Positions 1 to 8,452 of a stretch of 64,000 nucleotides of DNA are shown here, one piece after another. The first letter of the stretch is position 1. Every line of letters starts with the position of its first letter. The notes under the pieces are model-generated. The model searched no databases and was not told the DNA's origin. It saw only the letters and a program-made list of their open reading frames with translations. The stretch is from an uncultured Myxococcales bacterium (GTDB taxonomy: Bacteria; Myxococcota_A; UBA9042): NCBI GenBank assembly GCA_903929795.1, contig CAIYWC010000185.1:23448-87447 (forward strand), given 5' to 3'. Position numbers and translations under genes: made by a program.

Positions 1-1176
1 CCATCGCTGGCGATGTGGGGTGAAAAATACACGCCGAACTTGCATGCGCTGGCGAAGCGATTCGCCCACCACGACAATTTTTACGATGATTCCGAGACGT
101 CCGTGCAGGGCCACCTGTGGCTCACGTCGTCGTTTGTCGACGATTACATGGAGCGCACGTGGTTCGAAGATTACCGCAACCATCCTGGCTGGGGTGAGGA
201 CGCCGTGCATCCCTATGGTCGGCCGTCATTTTTCACGTTTTTCACCCACTTGATCCGCCACAACGTTGATTTTTCGATGTTTGGCGAGATCGTCGGCGCG
301 CTGGATTCCGTGCCCGAGGGCGACGTTGCGGACCACGTCGACGGTGGATTTCCAGGTTCGTTTTTCAACACGGGCATCAGCGATGTGACCAAGGCGCAGT
401 ACGTCGCGGATGTGCTGGTCAATCAAGGCAAATTCCCGCATTTCGTCTACGTGCTCTTGCCCAATGATCACACCAATGGTTTGAGTGGCGGCGCGTTGAC
501 GCCGGAGTCGATGATCAACGACAACGACGTCGGAATGGGCGTCTTGGTCGACGCGATCACGCACTCCAAGTATTTTGCGACAACGGCGATCTTTATTGTC
601 GAGGACGATCCGCAGATGGGCGCTGACCACGTTGATTATCACCGCAGCTTTTGCGTGGTGGTCAGTCCGTACGCCAAGCCGGGGTATGTGAGCCACGTTC
701 ACACGTCTTATCCCAGCATGTTCAAGACGTTCGAGATGATCCTCCACCTCCCGCCGCTCAACCGTTACGACGCGCTGGCGACGCCGATGTGGGATGCGTT
801 CCAACAGACGCCGACCGGGCTGACGCCCTTTGAGCACGTGGAACGGACGATTCCGGACACGATGAATGGCGGCAAGACGCTGGGCGCGCAGATTTCCGCG
901 CACATGGATTTCAGCGGTCCAGACAAGAATCCCGATCTGGGGGATCTCTTGCGCTGGCACGCGACCGGACAGGCGCGCCCGGGCTCGCGCATCGACGCGA
1001 TCGTGCGGGGCAAACTGCCGGTTTCCGTGCTCGATGGCGTAGAGGACAGGGACGGCGACGGGGATGCGTATGACGCTGCGATGAGTCAAATGCGCCGCTA
1101 TATTGCCACGCATCCTGATTTCAAGAATAACTTGCGTCCGGCGCAGCCGCGCAAGCCGCGCCGTGACAACGATTGA
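1..1176 (+). CDS. Phosphoesterase family protein (5' end outside window)
   Basis: The frame is open from the first base, so the N-terminus is missing and only about 391 residues are visible. The protein resembles the phosphoesterase / non-haemolytic phospholipase C group of the alkaline-phosphatase superfamily, which hydrolyses phosphate mono- or diesters. Supporting features are an early GEKYTPNLHALA-like stretch, a Ser/Thr-rich HLWLTSSFVDDY segment, and the acidic/His cluster EDDPQMGADHVDYHRS near residue 205, typical of the metal-binding region. This is followed by a substrate-side segment ending in LPPLNRYDALA. No signal peptide can be judged because the start is missing. It is convergent with the polyphosphate kinase-like gene, with adjacent stop codons. 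The true substrate is unknown. Confidence 0.75.
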   Translation, partial: PSLAMWGEKYTPNLHALAKRFAHHDNFYDDSETSVQGHLWLTSSFVDDYMERTWFEDYRNHPGWGEDAVHPYGRPSFFTFFTHLIRHNVDFSMFGEIVGALDSVPEGDVADHVDGGFPGSFFNTGISDVTKAQYVADVLVNQGKFPHFVYVLLPNDHTNGLSGGALTPESMINDNDVGMGVLVDAITHSKYFATTAIFIVEDDPQMGADHVDYHRSFCVVVSPYAKPGYVSHVHTSYPSMFKTFEMILHLPPLNRYDALATPMWDAFQQTPTGLTPFEHVERTIPDTMNGGKTLGAQISAHMDFSGPDKNPDLGDLLRWHATGQARPGSRIDAIVRGKLPVSVLDGVEDRDGDGDAYDAAMSQMRRYIATHPDFKNNLRPAQPRKPRRDND

Positions 1177-2652
1177 TCAAAGCGCCGCCGCCAGTCGCTC
1201 GCACAGCGTGTGCAAAATCGCGATGCGGGCCGCGTACTTGTCATTCGCCGACACCAGCACCCACGGCGCATCTTCCGTGCTCGTGCGCTCCACCATGTCG
1301 CACACGGCGTGCTCATATTCCTGCCATTTCGCGCGGTTGCGCCAGTCCTCGGCCGTAATCTTGAAGGCCTTGAACGGCGTCTTCTCGCGGTCCTGAAAGC
1401 GCCGCAACTGTTCGTCCTCGGTAACGGTGACCCAGAATTTTACCACGATTGCATCGGCGTTTGTCAGCTGCTCCTCAAAATCATTGATTTCGGAATATGC
1501 GCGCAACCATTCGGATTCTGTGCAGAATCCCTCCACGCGCTCCACCAGCACGCGGCCGTACCAGGAGCGATCGAAGATCATCACGCGGCCTTTGCGTGGC
1601 AACTGTCGCCAGAAACGCCACAGGTACGTGTGGGCGCGTTCCTCTTCGGTCGGCGCGGCGACCGGGACCACGCTGTAGTGCCGCGCGTCCAACGCCCCGG
1701 TAATCCGCCGGATCGAACCGCCCTTGCCGGCCGCGTCAACGCCCTCAAACACAACGATCAATGCGCGGTTGGCGAATCGCGGATCGCGCGTCAGCAGGCT
1801 CAGCTTGCCCTGGTATTTCTCGAGCTTGCGCGTGTAAGCCTTTTTTGTCAGCTTTCCGGAAAAATCAAGTTCATTCAGAAGGTTGCGGCCATCCAGCGCT
1901 GATTTTGGCAGCACGCTCGCGCGCGCAGGCGGCGGCGCTGCGTTGGACAGGCGATCGCGCAGCGCGTCGAGGAGGTGCTGGCCCACGGTCAAATACCGAT
2001 AATTCGGGTCGGTCCCCTCGACAATCGTCCACGGCGCTTCTCCGGTGCTGGTCTCGCGCAGCGCGACTTCGGAAACTGCTCGGAATTCATCGTATTGCTT
2101 GAAGCGCTGCCAATCCAGGTCCGTCACACGCCACCGCGTCTTGGGATCGGCTTCCAAGGTCTTCAGGCGCTTGCGTTGGACCTTCTTGGACAAGTGAAAC
2201 CAGAATTTCAAGACAATCGCGCCCTCGTCGACCAGCATGCGCTCAAAATGGTTGATATCCTGCAAATAGCGTTCAAATTCAGCGGTTTTGCTCTTGCCCT
2301 GAACGCGCCACAGGATCGGATCGGTGTACCACGAGCCAAAAAGGATGCCGATCTTGCCTCGCGGGGGCAGCGCTCGCCAAAACCGCCACATGCGCGGACG
2401 CTCGGATTCTTCATCGCTCCGTTCGCCAAATGCGTGGGTGATGATGTGGCGCGGGTCCATCCATTCGTTGAGCAGATTGACCGTTTCGCCTTTGCCGGCG
2501 CCGTCCACGCCGCCGATGACCACGATGACTTGGGTCTTTTTCTGTGCGAGTAATTCATATTGGGCTGCCAAGAGTGCCTCGCGCAACTCCGCTTCCCGTT
2601 TGGCAAATTCTTTCTTTGGAATGGAGTGACCGAGTTCCGCCGACTCAAACAT
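1177..2652 (-). CDS. pap: Polyphosphate:AMP phosphotransferase (double PPK2 domain)
   Basis: This cytoplasmic enzyme of about 491 residues should transfer phosphate from polyphosphate to AMP. Two PPK2 domains follow each other. The first has a P-loop GGVDGAGKG at residues 47-55 and the second EGVDAAGKG at about 303-311, each followed by an Arg-rich lid and a W-F-containing core. The length and the N-terminus MFESAELGH are typical of the two-domain PAP class rather than single-domain PPK2. An upstream in-frame ATG would add ten residues, but the chosen start at 2652 has a strong GGAGGT about 6 nt before it. It stands alone, tail to tail with the phosphoesterase gene. Specificity for AMP is inferred from the double-domain architecture. 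Confidence 0.9.
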   Translation of the reverse strand: MFESAELGHSIPKKEFAKREAELREALLAAQYELLAQKKTQVIVVIGGVDGAGKGETVNLLNEWMDPRHIITHAFGERSDEESERPRMWRFWRALPPRGKIGILFGSWYTDPILWRVQGKSKTAEFERYLQDINHFERMLVDEGAIVLKFWFHLSKKVQRKRLKTLEADPKTRWRVTDLDWQRFKQYDEFRAVSEVALRETSTGEAPWTIVEGTDPNYRYLTVGQHLLDALRDRLSNAAPPPARASVLPKSALDGRNLLNELDFSGKLTKKAYTRKLEKYQGKLSLLTRDPRFANRALIVVFEGVDAAGKGGSIRRITGALDARHYSVVPVAAPTEEERAHTYLWRFWRQLPRKGRVMIFDRSWYGRVLVERVEGFCTESEWLRAYSEINDFEEQLTNADAIVVKFWVTVTEDEQLRRFQDREKTPFKAFKITAEDWRNRAKWQEYEHAVCDMVERTSTEDAPWVLVSANDKYAARIAILHTLCERLAAAL

Positions 2653-2704
2653 CGCGCACCTCCGGGTTGTCGCGCGGGCCATCAGCGTCCGCGCGGGCCG
2701 GATT

Positions 2705-3838
2705 TTACGCCACTGTCACGGAGATCGCCATGCTGCCGTTGTATCCGGACAAACCGCCTGTTCCTTCAGGGTTTTCATCGCTCGTCGCGCCGCTCGCCGT
2801 CGTGCAGCGCGCCTGCACTGTGTGCGCGCCCGCGGTCGCCTGCCAGTCAAAATGCCACAGCGTCCAGACGTCCTGGACGCCAAAATAGTCGAGAACCGTC
2901 GGCTGCCACGGCCCGCCGTCGATGCGCACGTCGACCCGGACAATCGGATCCCGTCCAGCAAACGCGGTGCCAAAAACGTCAATGAATCCGTGGCTTAGCG
3001 TGCTCGCCGGCGCGGGGGCGCGGATGTACGCGTTGGGCAGGTAGTACGCCGACGCGGACCAGCCCTGCGCTTCCCAGAAACCGGTAAACGGCTGGGCGAC
3101 GAACTCGATATCTTTGATCCACTTGGGATTTTTCATCCCGTAGCGGCCTGGTACCAGCATCCGCGCGGGATAGCCGTGCTCGGGCGGCAGCGGCTGGCCG
3201 TTCATGCGCCAGACCAGCCACATCGGCAGCGCCAGGTCCGTGGTCGGCAGGCCGGTGCCGTAGCCGTCCAGCCCGGTCATCTTCAGCTGGGAGACATCGC
3301 TCGGCACCTGGATGCCTTTGGCCGCGAAGATCTCCAGCAGCGGAAGACCCGTCCAAATCGCATTGGAAATCAGCTGGTATTGCGGACCGCCGCCGATGCA
3401 CTCCAGCGTGTGCTCCTTGTCGCGCGGCTGCAGGGACATCAGAAACGCCAGGTCCAGCGTCGCCAGCAGCGTGCCGCGATCGGTGATGGTCAGGGTCCAA
3501 TTCGCCGGATCAACCGCCGGCGTGGCGCAACAGCTGGTGACGTAATAGCGGTCGTTGCTGGTGATGTGCGCAATGGGCGTAGGTCCGCCAGTTGCCGCAT
3601 CCGCGCTCGTGACATCCGCTGCCGCATCCGCAGCCGCTGCATCTGCGCTTGCGGTGTCGGGCAGCGCGACCGGCGCATCGGCCTGCGCTGCCGCGGCGTC
3701 GCCATCGGTTCCCGCGGTGTCTGCGGCCTGAGTGCTTGAATCGACGGGTGAATCGCACGAAGCCAGGAGCGCCGTTGCGCCGATCCCGGCGAGCCATTCT
3801 CGGCGGGTCAGGGCAGGCGCGGGCGGGCGAAACGGCAT
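2705..3838 (-). CDS. Sulfite-oxidase-like molybdopterin oxidoreductase, Tat-type lipoprotein
   Basis: The predicted protein of 377 residues belongs to the sulfite oxidase / YedY molybdenum-cofactor fold. Residues 11-28 show a twin-arginine-like segment TRREWLAG followed by a lipobox LLASC (Cys28), which suggests export of a folded, cofactor-loaded enzyme and lipid anchoring. An Ala/Asp/Thr-rich tether covers about 30-88. The Mo-ligating Cys is likely Cys147 in LECIGGG, followed by ISNAIWTGLPL, a pattern typical of the family. The C-terminal part (about 270-377) looks like the Mo-co dimerisation domain with WQPTVLDYFG and a closing beta-rich region. The start at 3838 has GGAG upstream; a longer frame exists but lacks a signal. 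The substrate (sulfite, or a methionine-sulfoxide-type compound) is unproven. Confidence 0.85.
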   Translation of the reverse strand: MPFRPPAPALTRREWLAGIGATALLASCDSPVDSSTQAADTAGTDGDAAAAQADAPVALPDTASADAAAADAAADVTSADAATGGPTPIAHITSNDRYYVTSCCATPAVDPANWTLTITDRGTLLATLDLAFLMSLQPRDKEHTLECIGGGPQYQLISNAIWTGLPLLEIFAAKGIQVPSDVSQLKMTGLDGYGTGLPTTDLALPMWLVWRMNGQPLPPEHGYPARMLVPGRYGMKNPKWIKDIEFVAQPFTGFWEAQGWSASAYYLPNAYIRAPAPASTLSHGFIDVFGTAFAGRDPIVRVDVRIDGGPWQPTVLDYFGVQDVWTLWHFDWQATAGAHTVQARCTTASGATSDENPEGTGGLSGYNGSMAISVTVA

Positions 3839-3939
3839 GGCGGACTCCAGGGGCGACCGGGCAGTCCCGCCACGATGCGCATCCCGAACGGCCACGTCAA
3901 GGAAAACTGCCAAAAAAGCTTATCGACACGGAGGGTTGT

Positions 3940-4467
3940 CTAGGCGTGCGGCACTTGCAGCGCGGCGTCCACGCAGGCCCGCAGCGTCGCCATTTCACCG
4001 CGTGCCAGCCGCTGACCGGCCTGCGACGCCCACCACAGCCCAAGCGCGATCAGCGCGCAAACCGGCGCCAGCAGCCCCACCCATGGCTTGCCGCTGCCGC
4101 TCAGGTGCGACGCCCAGGAGAAAATCAGCGCAAAAAAGCCGATCGCGCCGAGCGTCAGGTAGCAAAACGCAAAGCCGGTCCAGACGCTGGGGTGCGGGCT
4201 GAAGCGACCATAGAGGTGCGTGCCGCCGGCTTGCGCTTGCACGTCCAGCATCAGCCATGGCGACCAAAAATGCCGCACGTCCTCCGCCATACACAGCACC
4301 AGGTGGTCCTGATCCTCGCGCACCGTCGCCTCGCCGCCGCCGCCCGGTTGGCGCGCCCAGCGCACCTGCACGTGCGGCGCCTGCAGCTGCGCGCGCATCC
4401 GCCGCAGCACCACGCCCGTGGGCTCGTTGACGCCGATCGTAAAAGTGGGACGCAACTCCAGCGACAT
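3940..4467 (-). CDS. Hypothetical membrane protein
   Basis: A 175-residue protein of unknown function. Residues 1-95 form a soluble beta-rich part. Two adjacent hydrophobic segments follow, at about 97-117 (FAFCYLTLGAIGFFALIFSW) and 125-146 (GLLAPVCALIALGLWWA), and then a short cytoplasmic tail. The ATG at 4467 is preferred over the TTG just before it because GGGAGGG lies about 8 nt upstream. It is transcribed in the same direction as the oxidoreductase gene, with about 100 nt between them, so a shared transcript is possible. I recognise no catalytic motif. Confidence 0.6.
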   Translation of the reverse strand: MSLELRPTFTIGVNEPTGVVLRRMRAQLQAPHVQVRWARQPGGGGEATVREDQDHLVLCMAEDVRHFWSPWLMLDVQAQAGGTHLYGRFSPHPSVWTGFAFCYLTLGAIGFFALIFSWASHLSGSGKPWVGLLAPVCALIALGLWWASQAGQRLARGEMATLRACVDAALQVPHA

Positions 4468-4602
4468 CAAGAGCCCTCCCCAGAGCTGATGCCTACACGA
4501 TGCGGAACTCCGCGCGTGCGGTCAAGCGGCGTGGCGCGGGAAATGCAGTGGGCGTCGCGCCCGAATTCCCGCCACCCGGGGGTCGGCGTGCCGCGCCTTG
4601 GC

Positions 4603-5253
4603 TCACGCCGGGCGGCGGACAGCGGGTGGCGGGCGATGCGCAAGCGCGGCCTCCACCTCGGCGTCGGACACCTGGTCAAATTGGCGATAGAACTGGCCGA
4701 CCGCATGAAAATCAGGAGGAATCTCCAAGCAGATCAGCTCGTCGCACAGTGGCCGCACCAGCGCGCACGCGTCTTGTGCGGCCACCGGGACTGCGCAAAT
4801 GAGCTGCTTCGGATGCCCGGCGCGCACCGCGTGGAGCGCGGCAATCATGGTCGCGCCCGTCGCCAGACCGTCGTCCACGACAATCACGTCGCGGCCCGTC
4901 GGCAGCAGCGGCGCGCGAAGCGGCGTGTAGCGTGCCCGCCGTCGCTGCATGACGGCGAGCTCCGACTGGCGCGCCACATCCAGATAGCGCTGGCTGATTC
5001 CGGCAGACGCCACAAATGGCGCCAGATACGTCCAGCCATTCTCGTCCACCGCGCCGATCGCGAACTCCGGGTTGCCCGGTGCCGGCAGCTTGCGGACCAA
5101 CACGACGTCAAACGCGCCGCCCAGCTCCGTCGCGATCAGCTGCGCCATCGGGACCGCGCCGCGCGGAATGGCCAGCACCAGCGGGTTCTTTCCCTGATAC
5201 GCCCGCAGCGCGCGGGCCAACTGCCGCGCCGCATCTGCGCGATTTTCAAACAT
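4603..5253 (-). CDS. Phosphoribosyltransferase-domain protein
   Basis: A 216-residue type I PRTase-fold protein. The PRPP-binding signature is VIVVDDGLATGAT at about residues 122-134, and an N-terminal hood-like segment LAIPRGAVPMA precedes VLVRKLPAPGNPEFAIGAV, a pattern common in stand-alone 'phosphoribosyltransferase' proteins of unknown substrate. GGAGG stands just before the ATG at 5253, and the longer upstream start lacks such a site. It sits directly downstream of the host-attachment-family gene on the same strand, with about 27 nt between them, which suggests an operon. It lacks motifs that would assign it to hypoxanthine, orotate or adenine PRTases. Confidence 0.8.
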   Translation of the reverse strand: MFENRADAARQLARALRAYQGKNPLVLAIPRGAVPMAQLIATELGGAFDVVLVRKLPAPGNPEFAIGAVDENGWTYLAPFVASAGISQRYLDVARQSELAVMQRRRARYTPLRAPLLPTGRDVIVVDDGLATGATMIAALHAVRAGHPKQLICAVPVAAQDACALVRPLCDELICLEIPPDFHAVGQFYRQFDQVSDAEVEAALAHRPPPAVRRPA

Positions 5254-5280
5254 GGCGCGTTCCTCCACACGTGCGTGGCG

Positions 5281-5790
5281 TCAGCGCGCGAGCCCGACGG
5301 GCAGCCCCGCCATCCCGCGCACCAGCCCCGCAGTCTTCAGGTGCGCGTGCACCGCCGCCGCGTTGGCACGGCTCAGGTCGCGCGCAAGCTCTTGCACGTC
5401 CACTCCATTCAAACGATGGGTCTTTTGCCGCAGCAGGCCAAGGGTGTGCTTGTCGGCGATTAGGATCACGTTGCGCGCCGGCCATGCGCGGCACAAATCG
5501 GCGCACTGGTCGATGATCTGGCCGGCAAAGCGCCGGTCCGCGTCGCGCCGCCGACTCGCCTCGGACCCGTCATCGTCGCGGCCTGGTCCGCCCGCCGCCG
5601 CGCGCTGGCGATCGGTGCCCGACGGCTCCCCGGTCGTGGCTGGATGCCGAACCCCCGCGTGCACCAAATCGGCGCGTTCCTCCAACTCCGCTCCGCCGTC
5701 AAAGTCCGCGGTGAGGCCCGCCTTGAGGCAAAAAAACCGCGCTCGCGCGCCATCTGCAACAACGACACAGGTCACTGGTTGGGTAATCAT
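5281..5790 (-). CDS. Host-attachment / baeRF-like family protein
   Basis: A 169-residue soluble protein. It opens with TCVVVADGARARFF, the beta-strand typical of the 'host attachment protein' family, which structurally resembles the eRF1 domain 2 fold. The middle (about 50-95) is a charged Arg/Asp/Gly-rich loop. The C-terminal half contains LIADKHTLGLLR and a helix ending in VQELARDLS, also family-typical. AGGAGAGG lies upstream of the ATG at 5790. The same frame is open much further upstream, but that part overlaps ftsH antisense-style and has no coding character. Its cellular role is unknown, and the family name is historical. Confidence 0.75.
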   Translation of the reverse strand: MITQPVTCVVVADGARARFFCLKAGLTADFDGGAELEERADLVHAGVRHPATTGEPSGTDRQRAAAGGPGRDDDGSEASRRRDADRRFAGQIIDQCADLCRAWPARNVILIADKHTLGLLRQKTHRLNGVDVQELARDLSRANAAAVHAHLKTAGLVRGMAGLPVGLAR

Positions 5791-5900
5791 GATCGACGCC
5801 TCTCCTGGCGGTTCTGCCGATGAACCAGCCGTTTTGGACGATAGGTCGCGCGCCGCTATGCCGCCGCGCGCCGTGACAAAGCCGTGAAGATCGCGCGGCG

Positions 5901-7796
5901 TCACGCATGGGCCGGCGCCGCGGCCACCACCGGCGCGGCTTGGCCCGCGAGGATCTGCTCCAGCGCCGGCCGGTCCAAGGTCTCGTGCTCCAGCAGCTGC
6001 GCCGCCAGCGCGTGCAGCGCGCCGATATCCTGCCGCAGTAGCGTGCGCGCGCGCTCTGCCGCGTCGGTCAGCAGCCGGCGAATCTCGCGGTCCACCAGCT
6101 CCGCGGTGTGCTCCGAGATCTCGCCGCGCCCGGCCAGCTCCAGGCCCATCACCATCGGCCCGGGCTGGTCGGCGACCGTCATCAGGCCGAGCGCGTCGCT
6201 CATGCCAAAGTGGGTCACCATCTGCCGCGCCAGCTCGGTCGCCTGGGCAAAGTCCTGCGCGCCGCCGGTCGTCACCTGGTCGGGGCCAAACACCAGCAGC
6301 TCCGCGATGCGCCCAGCCATCGCGGTCGCCAGCCGCCCAAGCAGGAATTCCTTTGTATATTGATGGTGATCCGCCTCGGGCAGCGAATGCGTGATGCCCA
6401 GCGCCTGGCCGCGCGGCACGATCGTGACTTTGTGGACCGGATCCAGACACGGGATGCGCATGTTGACCAGCGCGTGGCCGGCCTCGTGGTACGCGGTGAG
6501 GCGCCGCTCCGCTGCCGTCAGCACCAGGCTGCGGCGCTCCAGGCCGAGCGTGACCTTGTCCTTGGCGTCCTCCAGATCCTGCTGCGTGACCTTGTCCTCC
6601 TCGCGGCGCGCCGCCAACAGCGCGGCTTCATTGACTAAATTCGCCAGATCCGCACCCGACAGCCCGGGACAGCCGCGCGCCACCGCCGCCAGATCGACGT
6701 CCGCCGCCAGCGGCACCTTGCGCGCGTGCATCCGCAGGATCTGCTCGCGGCCCTTGACCTCGGGCAGCTCCACGATGATCCGCCGGTCAAAACGCCCCGG
6801 CCGCAGCAGCGCCGGGTCCAGCACGTCGGGCCGGTTGGTCGCCGCCAGCAAGATGATGCCCTCGCTGGGCGAAAAACCGTCCATCTCGACAAGCAGCTGG
6901 TTCAGCGTCTGCTCGCGCTCCTCGTGCGCGCCACCGACGGTCGCCAGGCCGCGCGTGCGACCGACCGCGTCCAGCTCGTCGATGAAGATAATGCACGGCG
7001 CATGCGCCTTGCCTTGCGCGAACAGGTCGCGGACACGCGCCGCGCCGACGCCGACGAACAGCTCGACGAAATCCGATCCGGAGATCGTCAGGAACGGCCT
7101 GCCCGCCTCGCCCGCCGTCGCCCGCGCCAGCAGGGTCTTGCCCGTCCCCGGCGCGCCGACCAGCAGCACGCCCTTGGGCAAATGTCCGCCGACCCGCTGG
7201 AACCGCTCTGGATTCTTGAGAAACGCGACAATTTCTTGCAGCTCTGCCTTGGCCTCCTGCACGTCGGCGACATCCGCGAACGTGATCTGCGGCGTCTCAG
7301 GCGACAGCGCCCCCACCCTCGCGTGGCCAAACGCCAGCGCCTGCGCGCCGCCCGTGCGCACCTGGCGCATCGCGAAGAACCAGAAGCCGGCGATCAGCAG
7401 CAGCGGCACCACCGAGAGGATCATCGTCCACCACGCCGCGCCATTTTCGGTCGCCTCAATCCGCACGCCCTTGGCCCGCGCGCGCGCGACAAGCGGCGCC
7501 GGATCGCTGAACGGCAGCGCGACCTGAAACGCAGTGATGTCGCGGTCTTCGATGCGCGTCGCCTTGCGCAGCACCCCGCGGAGCTGGCGCGACTCCGGCA
7601 CGACCTCGATGGCGAGCACGTTGTCGCGGTCGAGTTCCGCGTCAAATTGCGAATACGCCAAGCGTCCCAAGTCCTTGCGCGCATACCAGAATTGCGCGCC
7701 CAAGGCGGCAATGACAAACAACAGCAGCCAGAGGTGGCTGCGCCGCAGCGGGGGCACCTTGGAAGCCTGCGGTGGGATCGGACGATTGGCGGTCAT
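5901..7796 (-). CDS. ftsH: ATP-dependent zinc metalloprotease FtsH
   Basis: A membrane-anchored AAA+ protease of 631 residues that should degrade misfolded or regulatory membrane and cytosolic proteins. The order is TM1 at about 21-38, a periplasmic domain to about 120, TM2 at about 124-142, Walker A GAPGTGK at 214-220, Walker B IIFIDELD at 269-276, the second region of homology near 319-338 ([16 protein letters not shown]), and the zinc site HEAGH at 437-441 with the third ligand Asp515 in GAQDF. The start at 7796 is preceded by GGGGG; the frame continues upstream, but into the divergent promoter region. All catalytic residues are present. It is divergent from the VF530-type gene. Confidence 0.96.
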   Translation of the reverse strand: MTANRPIPPQASKVPPLRRSHLWLLLFVIAALGAQFWYARKDLGRLAYSQFDAELDRDNVLAIEVVPESRQLRGVLRKATRIEDRDITAFQVALPFSDPAPLVARARAKGVRIEATENGAAWWTMILSVVPLLLIAGFWFFAMRQVRTGGAQALAFGHARVGALSPETPQITFADVADVQEAKAELQEIVAFLKNPERFQRVGGHLPKGVLLVGAPGTGKTLLARATAGEAGRPFLTISGSDFVELFVGVGAARVRDLFAQGKAHAPCIIFIDELDAVGRTRGLATVGGAHEEREQTLNQLLVEMDGFSPSEGIILLAATNRPDVLDPALLRPGRFDRRIIVELPEVKGREQILRMHARKVPLAADVDLAAVARGCPGLSGADLANLVNEAALLAARREEDKVTQQDLEDAKDKVTLGLERRSLVLTAAERRLTAYHEAGHALVNMRIPCLDPVHKVTIVPRGQALGITHSLPEADHHQYTKEFLLGRLATAMAGRIAELLVFGPDQVTTGGAQDFAQATELARQMVTHFGMSDALGLMTVADQPGPMVMGLELAGRGEISEHTAELVDREIRRLLTDAAERARTLLRQDIGALHALAAQLLEHETLDRPALEQILAGQAAPVVAAAPAHA

Positions 7797-8010
7797 GTAA
7801 ACCCCCTGAATACCGTGCGTTTTCGGCTTGGGATAATTCCCCCAGCCTGCTGCCACGATAGGACGCGCGCCGGCGGATGCTCGGCTTGCCAGCGCCAAAG
7901 GCCCGGGAATTGTCACAGCTTTGCCGCGGCACGCGCCTCTCGAGCTTCGCCGCCGATCCGTGCTACTGTCGCGCCATCGCGCCACCGGCGGTGCGAATGT
8001 GCGGCGTCCG
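7797..8010. promoter_or_regulatory. Divergent intergenic region ftsH / VF530-type gene
   Basis: About 214 nt separate two divergently transcribed genes, so both promoters should lie here. I see no convincing -35/-10 pair, operator palindrome or heat-shock CIRCE element. The long frames that cross it on both strands have no coding support. Confidence 0.4.
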
Positions 8011-8253
8011 ATGTCCAAAGAACAACCGCGCAGCCCGCTCCACGGCATCACGTTGGAGATGATCATCCGTCGGCTTGTCGCGCATTATGGCTGGGAAGAG
8101 CTGGGGCGCGCGATTCCCATCAAGTGTTTTCAGGTGGATCCAAGCATGGGCTCCAGCCTGAAATTCCTGCGGCGCACGCCGTGGGCGCGCGATCGCGTCG
8201 AGCAGCTGTACCTGCGCACCCGGTTCTTGCCGGGCGGCGGACCGAAGTGCTGA
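8011..8253 (+). CDS. VF530 (DUF2132) family DNA-binding protein
   Basis: An 80-residue protein matching the compact VF530 family, helical proteins related to putative DNA-binding folds. Family hallmarks are [25 protein letters not shown], and the closing [13 protein letters not shown] with VEQLYL. The ATG at 8011 gives the typical family length, whereas the longer frame from 7921 adds an Arg-rich stretch unlike the family. It is monocistronic and divergent from ftsH. The function is not established beyond the structural class. Confidence 0.88.
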   Translation: MSKEQPRSPLHGITLEMIIRRLVAHYGWEELGRAIPIKCFQVDPSMGSSLKFLRRTPWARDRVEQLYLRTRFLPGGGPKC

Positions 8254-8324
8254 CGGTGAATCCCGACGACCATCAGCTGGCCGATTCACCAGTAGAATCA
8301 GGTGCTTGCAGCCAGAACGCGCCC

Positions 8325-8353
8325 GGAGCCGGCCGGATCACGCGGCCGGTTCT
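8325..8353 (+). terminator. Possible hairpin terminator without T-tract
   Basis: A perfect 7-bp inverted repeat (8329-8335 with 8343-8349, loop of 7) extends by wobble pairs to about 11 bp. It lies between the converging VF530-type and GlmS-like genes. No run of T follows on either strand, so its role as an intrinsic terminator is uncertain. Confidence 0.3.
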
Positions 8354-8452
8354 CCCGTGCGAGCGATCCGCCAGACGTGAGCGTTCCAAAATCTGAACGC
8401 CACAATGCATGGCAATTTCATGAGGTTTCACGCCAAGCGACCGAGATTGCGG

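Noticed and set aside
4487..4602. Weak similarity to the intergenic repeat family
   Set aside because: Matching words occur in mixed orientation and do not line up in order.
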